Shown one piece after another: positions 1 through 6,236 of a stretch of DNA of 6,236 nt. The stretch's first letter is position 1; each line of letters starts with the position of its first letter. Position numbers and translations under genes: made by a program. The notes beneath the pieces were generated by a model. That model did not search any database and was not told where the DNA came from. It worked only from the letters and a program-made list of their open reading frames with translations. This DNA is from Acidobacteriota bacterium (GTDB taxonomy: Bacteria; Acidobacteriota; Terriglobia; Terriglobales; Acidobacteriaceae): NCBI GenBank assembly GCA_021780095.1, contig JAJXZK010000052.1, forward strand, positions 1 to 6,236, written 5' to 3'.

Positions 1-1280
1 AAACCAAACATCACCTGAAAGAAGGGAGACCGCAGCGATCTCAAGTCGATTTTCGAAGTGCGAACGAGCTCCTGGAACGGTAGATCGCTGTTCTCGTAGG
101 CTTCCAGAGCCGTGGTGCGCACGCGTCGTAGAACCTCCCGGAAACTTGGCTCGCCGCTCAGGTCACAACGAAATACGATCATGTTCACAAACAAGCCAAT
201 GATGGATTCTGTTTCGACGTGCTTGCGCAGCGTACTTGGGGAGCCGATGCAAAAATCTTCTTTCCCGGACTTTCTGTAAAGCAGAACGGCGAAAGCTGCC
301 AGCAAGGTCATGAACATCGTGGCGCCCTCTTGCTGAGCGATATTCTTCAAAGAATCACGCAGAGGCGCGTCGATGATGATGGGAGTGGTTTCCCCCCACG
401 GCGAACGTTTTTGAGGGTAGGGACGGTCCCCCGACAGTTCCAGGTATGCAGGCAACGCTGCAAGCTTCGTTTTCCAATACATGGCCTGGTTCTGCATTTG
501 ACCATCTGCCGAATGCTTCGAGGCCCACATTGCGTAGTCTGCATATTGGATGGGAAGGTTGGGCAGGGTGGCGGGCTCATTTCGCACCGCCGCCTGGTAC
601 AACGTACTGAGTTCCTCCGCCAAAATCTTCAATGACCTGCCATCGGCGATGATGTGATGTATGTTGAAAAAAAACACGTGGCGCTGTTCCGCCAGACGGA
701 ACAAGTGAAACCTAACCAGGGGCGCCTCGTTCAGATCAAAACGTCGCCGAGCTTGCTCGCGAATTAGTGCTTCTAGCGCCTGATTTCGATTGGCCTCGGA
801 AACATGGGAAATATCTGTTAGCTCTACCGTGGCGGTGGCCTCATTGGCTACACGCTGAAACAGGTCGCCCTCCTCTTCATAGAAAGAAGTGCGCAGAGTT
901 TCATGTCGGACAAGCAATTGGTCGACTGCTGTCTGCAGTGCAACCGCATCAAACGGTCCCTGGACGAAATACGCAACCGGAATGTTATAGGCAACGCAAC
1001 CCGGATCAAAATAGTCGATGAGCCAGAGTCCTTGCTGTGCGTCTGTCTGCGGAATTTTTCCATTCCTATCCGCCGGGACAATTGGGCTTTGCAAGTGAAC
1101 AGGGGTAGCAGCCTGCAGCGCCAACAAAAGATCGCTCTTACGTCGCGTGAGCTCCTCTCGCAGCTGCACATCCACGGCGCCAGGCGGTGCGCTAATTTGC
1201 AGCCGCCCTTCTTTGGCATGAACATCGATGTTCCGCTGCCGAAGAAGGTGGATGAATTGGACCGTCGTAAGTTCTTGCAT
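1..1280 (-). CDS. NRPS subunit, N-terminal part: TubC-type docking domain plus condensation domain, 3' end outside the window
   Basis: This frame is open for 426 codons and runs off the left edge. Residues 1-58, beginning MQELTTVQFIHLLRQRNIDV with EGRLQISAPPGA and a basic/Leu helix RRKSDLLLALQ, match the TubC N-terminal docking (beta-hairpin docking) domain that recruits the upstream synthase. A condensation domain begins near residue 74. Its motifs in order are TDAQQGLW at 79-86 (C1), RHETLRT at 125-131 (C2), HHIIADG at 208-214 (C3, catalytic H209 and structural D213), YADYAMW at 246-252 (C4), IGLFVNMIVFR at 361-371 (C5), DLPFQELV at 399-406 (C6) and PFFQVMF at 419-425 (C7, at the window edge). 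It should condense the beta-hydroxyacyl chain from the PKS ACP with an amino acid on this protein's own carrier. The intact HHxxxDG and the DAQQGLW start favour an LCL/hybrid-type C domain over a Cy (DxxxxD) or starter domain. Adenylation and carrier domains should lie beyond the edge, so the amino acid cannot be predicted. Confidence 0.95.
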   Translation of the reverse strand, partial: MQELTTVQFIHLLRQRNIDVHAKEGRLQISAPPGAVDVQLREELTRRKSDLLLALQAATPVHLQSPIVPADRNGKIPQTDAQQGLWLIDYFDPGCVAYNIPVAYFVQGPFDAVALQTAVDQLLVRHETLRTSFYEEEGDLFQRVANEATATVELTDISHVSEANRNQALEALIREQARRRFDLNEAPLVRFHLFRLAEQRHVFFFNIHHIIADGRSLKILAEELSTLYQAAVRNEPATLPNLPIQYADYAMWASKHSADGQMQNQAMYWKTKLAALPAYLELSGDRPYPQKRSPWGETTPIIIDAPLRDSLKNIAQQEGATMFMTLLAAFAVLLYRKSGKEDFCIGSPSTLRKHVETESIIGLFVNMIVFRCDLSGEPSFREVLRRVRTTALEAYENSDLPFQELVRTSKIDLRSLRSPFFQVMFG

Positions 1281-1289
1281 TCGTCTATG

Positions 1290-1293
1290 CCCT
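1290..1293 (-). promoter_or_regulatory. Probable ribosome binding site for the NRPS gene
   Basis: On the minus strand, AGGG within GCAGGGC ends 9 nt before the ATG at 1280-1278. No ATG or GTG lies in the same frame between this site and the PKS stop, and the docking-domain homology begins within the first few codons. The site therefore supports ATG 1280 as the start, with its own initiation signal rather than tight coupling to the PKS 122 bp upstream. Confidence 0.45.
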
Positions 1294-1359
1294 GCTCTTA
1301 GGCCCTGGTTGAATTGGTTGGATCAATATTCTACGGTCAAATCCGCCGCGTCGAAAACA

Positions 1360-1383
1360 GCCGCGACCCATCGCAGTGGCGGC
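1360..1383 (-). terminator. Weak terminator-like hairpin in the PKS-NRPS spacer
   Basis: The 122-bp gap at 1281-1402 is the only non-coding stretch of any size here. On the minus strand, starting 19 nt after the PKS stop, it holds an imperfect inverted repeat: GCCGC, a mismatch, AC, an 8-nt loop, GT, the mismatch partner, GCGGC. TGTTTT follows directly. The stem is short and the T run is only four, so complete termination is unlikely. It might lower read-through into the NRPS gene, protect the 3' end of a processed transcript, or be chance in GC-rich DNA. I found no convincing -35/-10 pair in the rest of the gap. Confidence 0.2.
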
Positions 1384-1402
1384 AAAACCGTGGGGACGCC
1401 GC

Positions 1403-4400
1403 TCAAATTTCGATCTCCTCTCGCTCCAAAGTCGAGGGAGCCGGTGTCGACTTCGAGGCCCAGGAGATCAACCGGACATGCTGCGCCAGCTCTGCAGGCG
1501 TAGACGCTTCAAAGATAATCCGCAACGATAAATTGATTTTGAAGCGCTCACGCACTCGGGCCAGGACTTGTGTTCCTAGTAGCGAGTGGCCGCCCAGCTT
1601 GAAGAAGTCGTCATGAATGCCAATCGGTTCGATTCCTAACATCTCTTGCCACGTGGCGACAATGAAGCGTTCGATTTCGTCACTTGCCGGTACAAAATCG
1701 TCCACCGAATCCGGCCTGCTGTGGACGTTCATGGCGGCAGAAGGTGTTGTGGGCGTGTTGCTGGAATCTCGCAGATCCTCGATCGCTTGCCTGGTCAACC
1801 GTTGCAGCCGCACGAAATCGCGCGGGGAAACTAGTACCTGGGACACCGGAGACATTAGCACGCGATCGAAGACGTCGGTCGCTTCGGCCGAGGCTATGGC
1901 GTGCTTCAGTCTGCCTTCCCGAAGGTGGGCCAGCGCGGCCGGCAATTCCATGTTGACAGCCATGCCGACATCACGCCACGAATCCCAATTGACAGACAGT
2001 ACTCTCGTGCCATTGGGGTCGTCATTCGCAGTTGCGAAGCCGTCGAGATAGGCATTTGCCGCAGCGTAGTCGGACAGTCCAATAGATGGAATAGCGGCGC
2101 TGATGGAGGAACAGAGCAGGACGAAATCAAGCTCGGGCACGCCGATGCAATCGCTAATCCATTCGGTTCCCTGCACTTTAGGAGAGAGAACCGCAAGTAC
2201 CTCCTCGCGCGATTTGGTTTGCATCATACCGGCGCCAGCAACGCCGGCAGCATGGATAATACCGTGAATGGGACCACACTCCGCGCGAACTCTGGCAAGA
2301 AGTTGCCGCATCGAAGCAAGATCGACGGTGTCCACCGCCGAAACAATCGGCTTTCCACCCAGGGCCTCGATCGACTCGACTCCTTGAATTTTCCTTTTGA
2401 GATCGTCTGACGTTTCCGGCGACTCCAGCAGCGCTTTCCAGCCGGTCGCTGGCGGTAGAGACGTGCGAGAGGTAAGGAGAATGCGCGCCTGTGCAGTCCG
2501 AGCAAGATGCTGAGCGAGGACTAGGCCAACGCCGCCCAATCCGCCGGTGATGATGTAGGTGCCACCGGCTCTCAATGGAATGCTTTGCACATTTCGTTGC
2601 TCTTCGAGACATTTCCCCAACGGGGCCGGTTCAAAGTACTGGGTCCATCGCGATGACCCGCGATAGGCAATGATTTCATTTGACGCCGGAGAGACCAGTT
2701 CTGCGACAAGCTGTGGAATCGCCGATTTGGAGTTGGACAGAAGATCGAGGTCGATAACTCTTGATTGGATGTTTGGGCATTCAATCGGAATGACACCGCA
2801 AAACGAATTCAGGGTAGCGGCAATCGGCGTAGAAATGTGCTCGCCAAACACGCTGTACGCGCGATCGGAGACGACGTTGAATTCGATGGGCCGACTTGAA
2901 CTTTGCTCCTCGGCTGCCTGAATGAGAAACATCGCGCTCAGCACGCCACGATCCAACGCGCTCCGCAAGTCGGCCGATTCGCTTGCATCCGCACTCCACC
3001 CATGCACCACTCGGTCCGGCCACTGTGCGTTCGCTTGCAAATCCCGGAGCAGGGCCGCATAGTTCTGCCGGTTGGCTGGGTCGATCTCATAGAGTCCAGG
3101 AGAGACGCGTCGAAATTCTTCTCCAGCGCGAACGCGGACAGTCTTGCCGTAGGAACCGAGCTCCGACGCGAGACTGTCAGAAAAAAGTCCATCCTCCGCA
3201 AAGAGAAGCCAGGTCAAGTTTGCATCGATTCGCGATTTCTTTAGAAGTACGGGAACGGTTCGAGTCCAGGATGGAACATAGAACCAATCCGCGATATTTG
3301 CCTGCTTCAGCGGCATTGCGGTCGACGCTACTTCTTTGGTCTTTTTCGGCTCCACCCAGTAACGCTGCCGTTCGAACGGGTAGCCTGGAAGTGACACGAG
3401 GGTCCGCCGCTCACCCGCGTGCAGTGCGTCCCAGTCTGGCCGCACATTTAGGATCCACAAGCGTCCCATAGCAGTCAGCCAGGTCTCGCGGTCGTCCTGG
3501 ATAGCTTGACCAGCTCGCATGGAGGAAATCATCGGCCTCGTACTGCGTGGTTCAAGATGCTGGCGTGTCAGCGAAAGCAGCGTCTCTCCCGGCCCCACTT
3601 CCAACAGAATGGGGCTGAAATCCCGCATCAGCTTCTGCAGGCAATTGGAGAACTGGACCGTGCTCCGAATATGCGATCCCCAGTATGCAGAATTGGTGGC
3701 CTGGCTCTCTGTAATCCACGTGCCGCTCACATTCGACAAATACGGCATGTTCGGCGGATTCAACTTCACTCGGGCGACAAGGCGAACAAACTCTTCGATG
3801 ATTCCGTCCATCATGGGGGAATGAAAGGCATGGGAAGTATGCAGCCGTCTGCAATCCATCTTCTTGCCTCGGAGTCTGGTCTCCAGAGCATCGATCGCCG
3901 CTAAGGTTCCAGATGCGACCGTTTGAAGTGGTGAGTTCACGGCTGCAATCGAGGTCTCCGGCGAAAGCAGGGGGAGTAGATCGGATTCCGGAAGACTGAC
4001 AGCCAGCATGGCCCCGCTGGGCAACGCCTGGATCATTCGTCCTCGCGCCGCGATGAGTGCGATTGCGTCTTCAAGCGAGAATACGCCGGCGAGACACGCC
4101 GCGACATACTCTCCCACACTGTGCCCAATCATCGCGGACGGCCGAATACCGCATTCCATGAAGAGCTTGGCCATCGAATATTCAATGACAAACAATGCTG
4201 GCTGCGTGATGGCGGTTTGGTTCAATCGCGCCTCGGCCTCCTGTTCGTCGCCTGGTACCGGAAACAGAACGCCTCTCAGATCGAGATCCAGATGAGGCCT
4301 CAAAAGCTCGCAGCAACAATCCACGGAATCGCGAAATATCGGAGTGGTGCGATAAAGATCCAGGCCCATATTTACGTATTGCGAACCCTGCCCTGGGAAA

Positions 4401-6019
4401 AGGAAGACGGTTCCTTGTGATTCCGCCCGTGCTTTGTCCGTCCTCAATGATTGCAATCGCGGCGATTGGGATTGGGCCGGATCCAGCGCCCCCTTGAGCG
4501 CCGCAACATCCCGCGCCACTAACACGCGGCGGTGTTGAAAAGCCTGACGTCCCTTTTGCAGCGTGAACGCGATGTCGGCGAGATTGGCAGTAGGATTTTC
4601 TTCGAGAAAAGCACGCAATTGTTTGGCCCGCGCGTCGAGTGCGGAGCTTGTTTTTGCGGAGAGGACAATCAATTGCGATGCGCTCACGGGATCAGAGTGG
4701 ATGAGCGCGGCCTCTTCCATGGAAACGTGAGCGTTGGTGCCTCCAATGCCAAACGAGCTGACTCCGGCACGAAACGGTCCCGGTTTGTCGTACGAGGTCA
4801 GCGACGCATTCACGGTGAATGGAGTTCTCTTGAAATCGACCAGTGGATTCGGCTGCGTGAAATGCAGCGTCGCGGGAATCGTGCGGTGCTCGACGGTCAA
4901 CGCGGTCTTGATCAACCCGGCAATGCCGGCGGCTGTGTCCAGATGGCCGATGTTCGTCTTTACCGATCCCAGCCGGCAGGATTCAGGCTTCAGTGTCGCC
5001 GATTCGAAGACCTTGGACAGTGCTGCAATTTCTATGGGATCGCCCACCTCTGTGCCGGTGCCATGTGCTTCGATGTACCCAACAGATTCCGGAGAAAACC
5101 CAGCCATCTGCATCGATTTTCGTATGACCGCACTTTGACCCTCGACACTCGGGGCCGAATAGCCTACTTTTGCCGAGCCATCGTTGTTCACGGCTGCTCC
5201 ACGAATCACAGCATAGATATGATTGTGGTCCGCGATTGCATCGTCAAGACGCTTCAAAACAGCGATGCCAGCGCCGCCCCCGGGTACCGTACCGGAAGCG
5301 GCGGCATCGAAGGCGCGACAATGACCGTCCCGGGACAGAATCATTCCCGGGATATAGAGATATCCCGGATGCTGCGGAATGGGAATCGAAACGCCGCCGG
5401 CAAGGGCCACATCACACTCGCGTCGAAGCAAGCTTTCAAACGCCATCTGCACCGCGACTAAGGAGGTGGAACAAGCTGTCTGCACACCGATTGCCGGACC
5501 TCGCAAATTCAGCTTGTAGGACACCCGGCTGCAGAGAAAATCCTTATCGTTGCCAACCATCACCTGATAACCGCCAGCCGACTCGATGACATCTGGATTG
5601 GAGGACAGGTTGACAACGCCGTAGGAATTCATTCCTGCGCCGGCAAATACGCCGATGGAGCCCGGGAATGAACTTGGATCGCAGCCAGCGTCTTCCAGTC
5701 CGTCCCAGGCACACTCCAGAAACACCCTTTGCTGGGGATCGATGATCTCGGCCTCGCGCGCGCTGAAGCCGAAGAAGGAAGCATCGAAATAATCCGGTTC
5801 ATGAATCGTTCCGCTGGCGGGTACATAATCGGGGTGGGAGACCAAACCAGGATCGATTCCAGCAGCGGTCAATTCGTCCGCGGATGCGAAATGGATCGCT
5901 TCCACGCCTTCGGTCAGATTCCGCCAGAAATCCTTGACCGTGCGAGCCCCGGGGAATCGTCCGGCCAGACCGATAATTGCGATTCCCTTCTCGTGATGTA
6001 TTCCTGCCGATTCGCTCAT
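1403..6019 (-). CDS. Single-module type I polyketide synthase, KS-AT-KR-ACP (malonyl-specific, ketoreducing)
   Basis: This complete 1538-residue protein is a cytosolic modular PKS that adds one extender unit to a chain received from the upstream carrier. The ketosynthase spans about residues 11-435: active cysteine C183 in TACSTSL, H319 in EAHGTGT, H359 in NIGH, and a closing SSFGIGGTNAH. The acyltransferase spans about 537-835: FPGQGSQ at 541-547, nucleophile S634 in GHSVGEY, and HAFH at 730-733, the motif of malonyl-CoA rather than methylmalonyl-CoA ATs. About 905-1140 is the KR structural subdomain. The catalytic KR follows: TGGLGGVG at 1158-1165, K1281, S1305, Y1318, N1322. The ACP spans about 1447-1516 with S1479 in LGGHSLL. 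There is no DH (no HxxxGxxxxP), ER, methyltransferase or thioesterase, so the expected product is a beta-hydroxyacyl chain. Length is normal for this domain set. Only about ten residues precede the KS, with no coiled-coil docking helix. The acidic tail EREEIEI probably docks to the downstream NRPS. All catalytic residues are present, so I expect a functional enzyme. Confidence 0.97.
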   Translation of the reverse strand: MSESAGIHHEKGIAIIGLAGRFPGARTVKDFWRNLTEGVEAIHFASADELTAAGIDPGLVSHPDYVPASGTIHEPDYFDASFFGFSAREAEIIDPQQRVFLECAWDGLEDAGCDPSSFPGSIGVFAGAGMNSYGVVNLSSNPDVIESAGGYQVMVGNDKDFLCSRVSYKLNLRGPAIGVQTACSTSLVAVQMAFESLLRRECDVALAGGVSIPIPQHPGYLYIPGMILSRDGHCRAFDAAASGTVPGGGAGIAVLKRLDDAIADHNHIYAVIRGAAVNNDGSAKVGYSAPSVEGQSAVIRKSMQMAGFSPESVGYIEAHGTGTEVGDPIEIAALSKVFESATLKPESCRLGSVKTNIGHLDTAAGIAGLIKTALTVEHRTIPATLHFTQPNPLVDFKRTPFTVNASLTSYDKPGPFRAGVSSFGIGGTNAHVSMEEAALIHSDPVSASQLIVLSAKTSSALDARAKQLRAFLEENPTANLADIAFTLQKGRQAFQHRRVLVARDVAALKGALDPAQSQSPRLQSLRTDKARAESQGTVFLFPGQGSQYVNMGLDLYRTTPIFRDSVDCCCELLRPHLDLDLRGVLFPVPGDEQEAEARLNQTAITQPALFVIEYSMAKLFMECGIRPSAMIGHSVGEYVAACLAGVFSLEDAIALIAARGRMIQALPSGAMLAVSLPESDLLPLLSPETSIAAVNSPLQTVASGTLAAIDALETRLRGKKMDCRRLHTSHAFHSPMMDGIIEEFVRLVARVKLNPPNMPYLSNVSGTWITESQATNSAYWGSHIRSTVQFSNCLQKLMRDFSPILLEVGPGETLLSLTRQHLEPRSTRPMISSMRAGQAIQDDRETWLTAMGRLWILNVRPDWDALHAGERRTLVSLPGYPFERQRYWVEPKKTKEVASTAMPLKQANIADWFYVPSWTRTVPVLLKKSRIDANLTWLLFAEDGLFSDSLASELGSYGKTVRVRAGEEFRRVSPGLYEIDPANRQNYAALLRDLQANAQWPDRVVHGWSADASESADLRSALDRGVLSAMFLIQAAEEQSSSRPIEFNVVSDRAYSVFGEHISTPIAATLNSFCGVIPIECPNIQSRVIDLDLLSNSKSAIPQLVAELVSPASNEIIAYRGSSRWTQYFEPAPLGKCLEEQRNVQSIPLRAGGTYIITGGLGGVGLVLAQHLARTAQARILLTSRTSLPPATGWKALLESPETSDDLKRKIQGVESIEALGGKPIVSAVDTVDLASMRQLLARVRAECGPIHGIIHAAGVAGAGMMQTKSREEVLAVLSPKVQGTEWISDCIGVPELDFVLLCSSISAAIPSIGLSDYAAANAYLDGFATANDDPNGTRVLSVNWDSWRDVGMAVNMELPAALAHLREGRLKHAIASAEATDVFDRVLMSPVSQVLVSPRDFVRLQRLTRQAIEDLRDSSNTPTTPSAAMNVHSRPDSVDDFVPASDEIERFIVATWQEMLGIEPIGIHDDFFKLGGHSLLGTQVLARVRERFKINLSLRIIFEASTPAELAQHVRLISWASKSTPAPSTLEREEIEI
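5347..5368. repeat. Perfect 9-bp inverted repeat with 4-bp spacer inside the KS coding region
   Basis: The arms are CCGGGATAT (5347-5355) and ATATCCCGG (5360-5368), separated by AGAG. On the coding strand it covers the KS residues PGYLYIPG (218-225), whose near-symmetrical sequence largely generates the symmetry. A separate 10-bp palindrome, GTCCCGGGAC, lies close by at 5327-5336 over the SRDG codons. I assign no function: both sit in conserved KS sequence and are probably by-products of coding. Confidence 0.5.
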
Positions 6020-6027
6020 ATCACTGG

Positions 6028-6032
6028 CACCT
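6028..6032 (-). promoter_or_regulatory. Weak ribosome binding site for the PKS gene
   Basis: On the minus strand an AGGTG lies 8 nt before the ATG at 6019-6017, a workable Shine-Dalgarno spacing. A second purine stretch, AGGA at 6041-6044, is 21 nt away and too far to serve this start. The site sits in the 28-bp gap after the upstream stop, so translation may be partly coupled to the preceding gene. The ATG is supported because the KS homology begins about ten codons later, and the codons before it offer no better start. Confidence 0.45.
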
Positions 6033-6047
6033 AATGTCTTTCCTGTA

Positions 6048-6236
6048 CTATTGCTTGACTTCGCACGCTTCGGCCTGGCTTTGCTGCTCGATGAAACTCG
6101 CCAGCATCCTGATGGTCGGATACTGAAAAAAACTGATTAACGGGATCTTGGGGTCGATGCGCCGATTCAATTCATCATGCGCCCTGACGATTTGCAGGGA
6201 GTGCGCGCCTAAATCGAAGAAGTTGTTGTCGACTCC
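6048..6236 (-). CDS. C-terminal end of an upstream PKS/NRPS megasynthase: carrier (thiolation) domain, 5' end outside the window
   Basis: Reading from the right edge on the minus strand gives 62 residues and a TAG stop. The peptide begins GVDNNFFDLGAHSLQIVRA, the carrier-domain core in which the serine (residue 13 of this fragment) would carry the 4'-phosphopantetheine arm. It continues with the helix III region ISFFQYPTIRMLASF and a short polar tail, EQQSQAEACEVKQ. The serine motif is LGAHSL rather than the commoner LGGHSL. FFDLGAxSL followed by a FQYPTI stretch is typical of carrier domains at the end of NRPS or hybrid proteins that feed a PKS module, so a peptidyl carrier is my preferred reading, but an ACP cannot be excluded from this fragment. 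No thioesterase follows, so the chain is passed on rather than released. The stop lies 28 bp before the PKS start. The other domains of this protein lie outside the window. Confidence 0.9.
   Translation of the reverse strand, partial: GVDNNFFDLGAHSLQIVRAHDELNRRIDPKIPLISFFQYPTIRMLASFIEQQSQAEACEVKQ

Noticed and set aside
219..635. Plus-strand open frame of 138 codons near the left end
   Set aside because: It is antisense to the condensation domain, whose C3-C5 motifs read cleanly on the minus strand through the same bases.
903..1301. Plus-strand open frame of 132 codons overlapping the NRPS start
   Set aside because: It is antisense to the TubC-type docking domain and the C1-C2 motifs. It shows no protein family signature of its own.
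1330..1345. TTGACC in the spacer as a possible -35 box for an NRPS promoter
   Set aside because: No acceptable -10 hexamer occurs 16-18 bp downstream on the minus strand; the AT-rich GAATATT is too close to pair with it.
2178..2612. Minus-strand open frame of 144 codons within the KR region
   Set aside because: It is an out-of-frame reading of the PKS gene; the correct frame gives the continuous NADPH-binding KR with TGGLGGVG.
3290..3830. Possible dehydratase or methyltransferase between AT and KR
   Set aside because: The region after the AT active site is explained by the end of the AT, the post-AT linker (LPGYPFERQRYW) and the KR structural subdomain. No HxxxGxxxxP or SAM-binding glycine motif is present.
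4532..5461. A long plus-strand open frame of 309 codons, antisense to the KS-AT region
   Set aside because: It lies wholly inside the PKS gene on the opposite strand. Its translation is rich in Arg, Cys and His with no recognisable domain, as expected of a reverse-strand shadow in GC-biased coding DNA, while the sense frame has intact KS and AT motifs.
5461..5467. AGGAGGT, a perfect Shine-Dalgarno-like string on the plus strand
   Set aside because: No start codon follows at a suitable distance and it lies antisense within the KS active-site codons. It is a chance match.

Overview
The window is an internal slice of a bacterial hybrid polyketide/non-ribosomal peptide (PKS/NRPS) assembly line. 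All coding is on the minus strand, so transcription runs from position 6236 toward position 1. Base composition looks moderately GC-rich by eye, which fits Myxococcota, Acidobacteriota, Cyanobacteria or some Proteobacteria better than a high-GC actinomycete. This is only an impression: nothing here fixes the taxon, and I do not recognise the pathway or its product.

In transcription order there are three genes. (1) 6236-6048 is the last 62 codons of an upstream megasynthase ending in a carrier (thiolation) domain with the phosphopantetheine serine in LGAHSL. (2) 6019-1403 is a complete single-module type I PKS of 1538 residues with order KS-AT-KR-ACP. Its active-site residues are intact and its AT carries a malonyl-type HAFH motif. 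It has no dehydratase, enoylreductase, methyltransferase or thioesterase. (3) 1280-1 is the first 426 codons of an NRPS that opens with a TubC-type N-terminal docking domain, followed by most of a condensation domain with HHIIADG; it runs off the left edge.

The genes are co-directional, with gaps of 28 bp and 122 bp, and read as part of one operon. Gene order matches biochemical order: the upstream carrier hands its acyl or aminoacyl chain to the KS, the PKS adds one malonate-derived C2 unit and reduces the beta-keto group to a hydroxyl, and the NRPS condensation domain joins that beta-hydroxyacyl chain to an amino acid. The acidic C-terminal tail of the PKS and the docking domain at the start of the NRPS form a plausible matched pair that enforces this order.

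I see no RNA gene, mobile element, CRISPR array or tailoring gene. The 122-bp spacer between PKS and NRPS holds a weak terminator-like hairpin. The most useful points are the predicted docking interface, the carrier domain of the PKS that looks like a peptidyl carrier, the ketoreductase lacking the usual stereochemical fingerprints, and the possible statine-like beta-hydroxy unit in the product.
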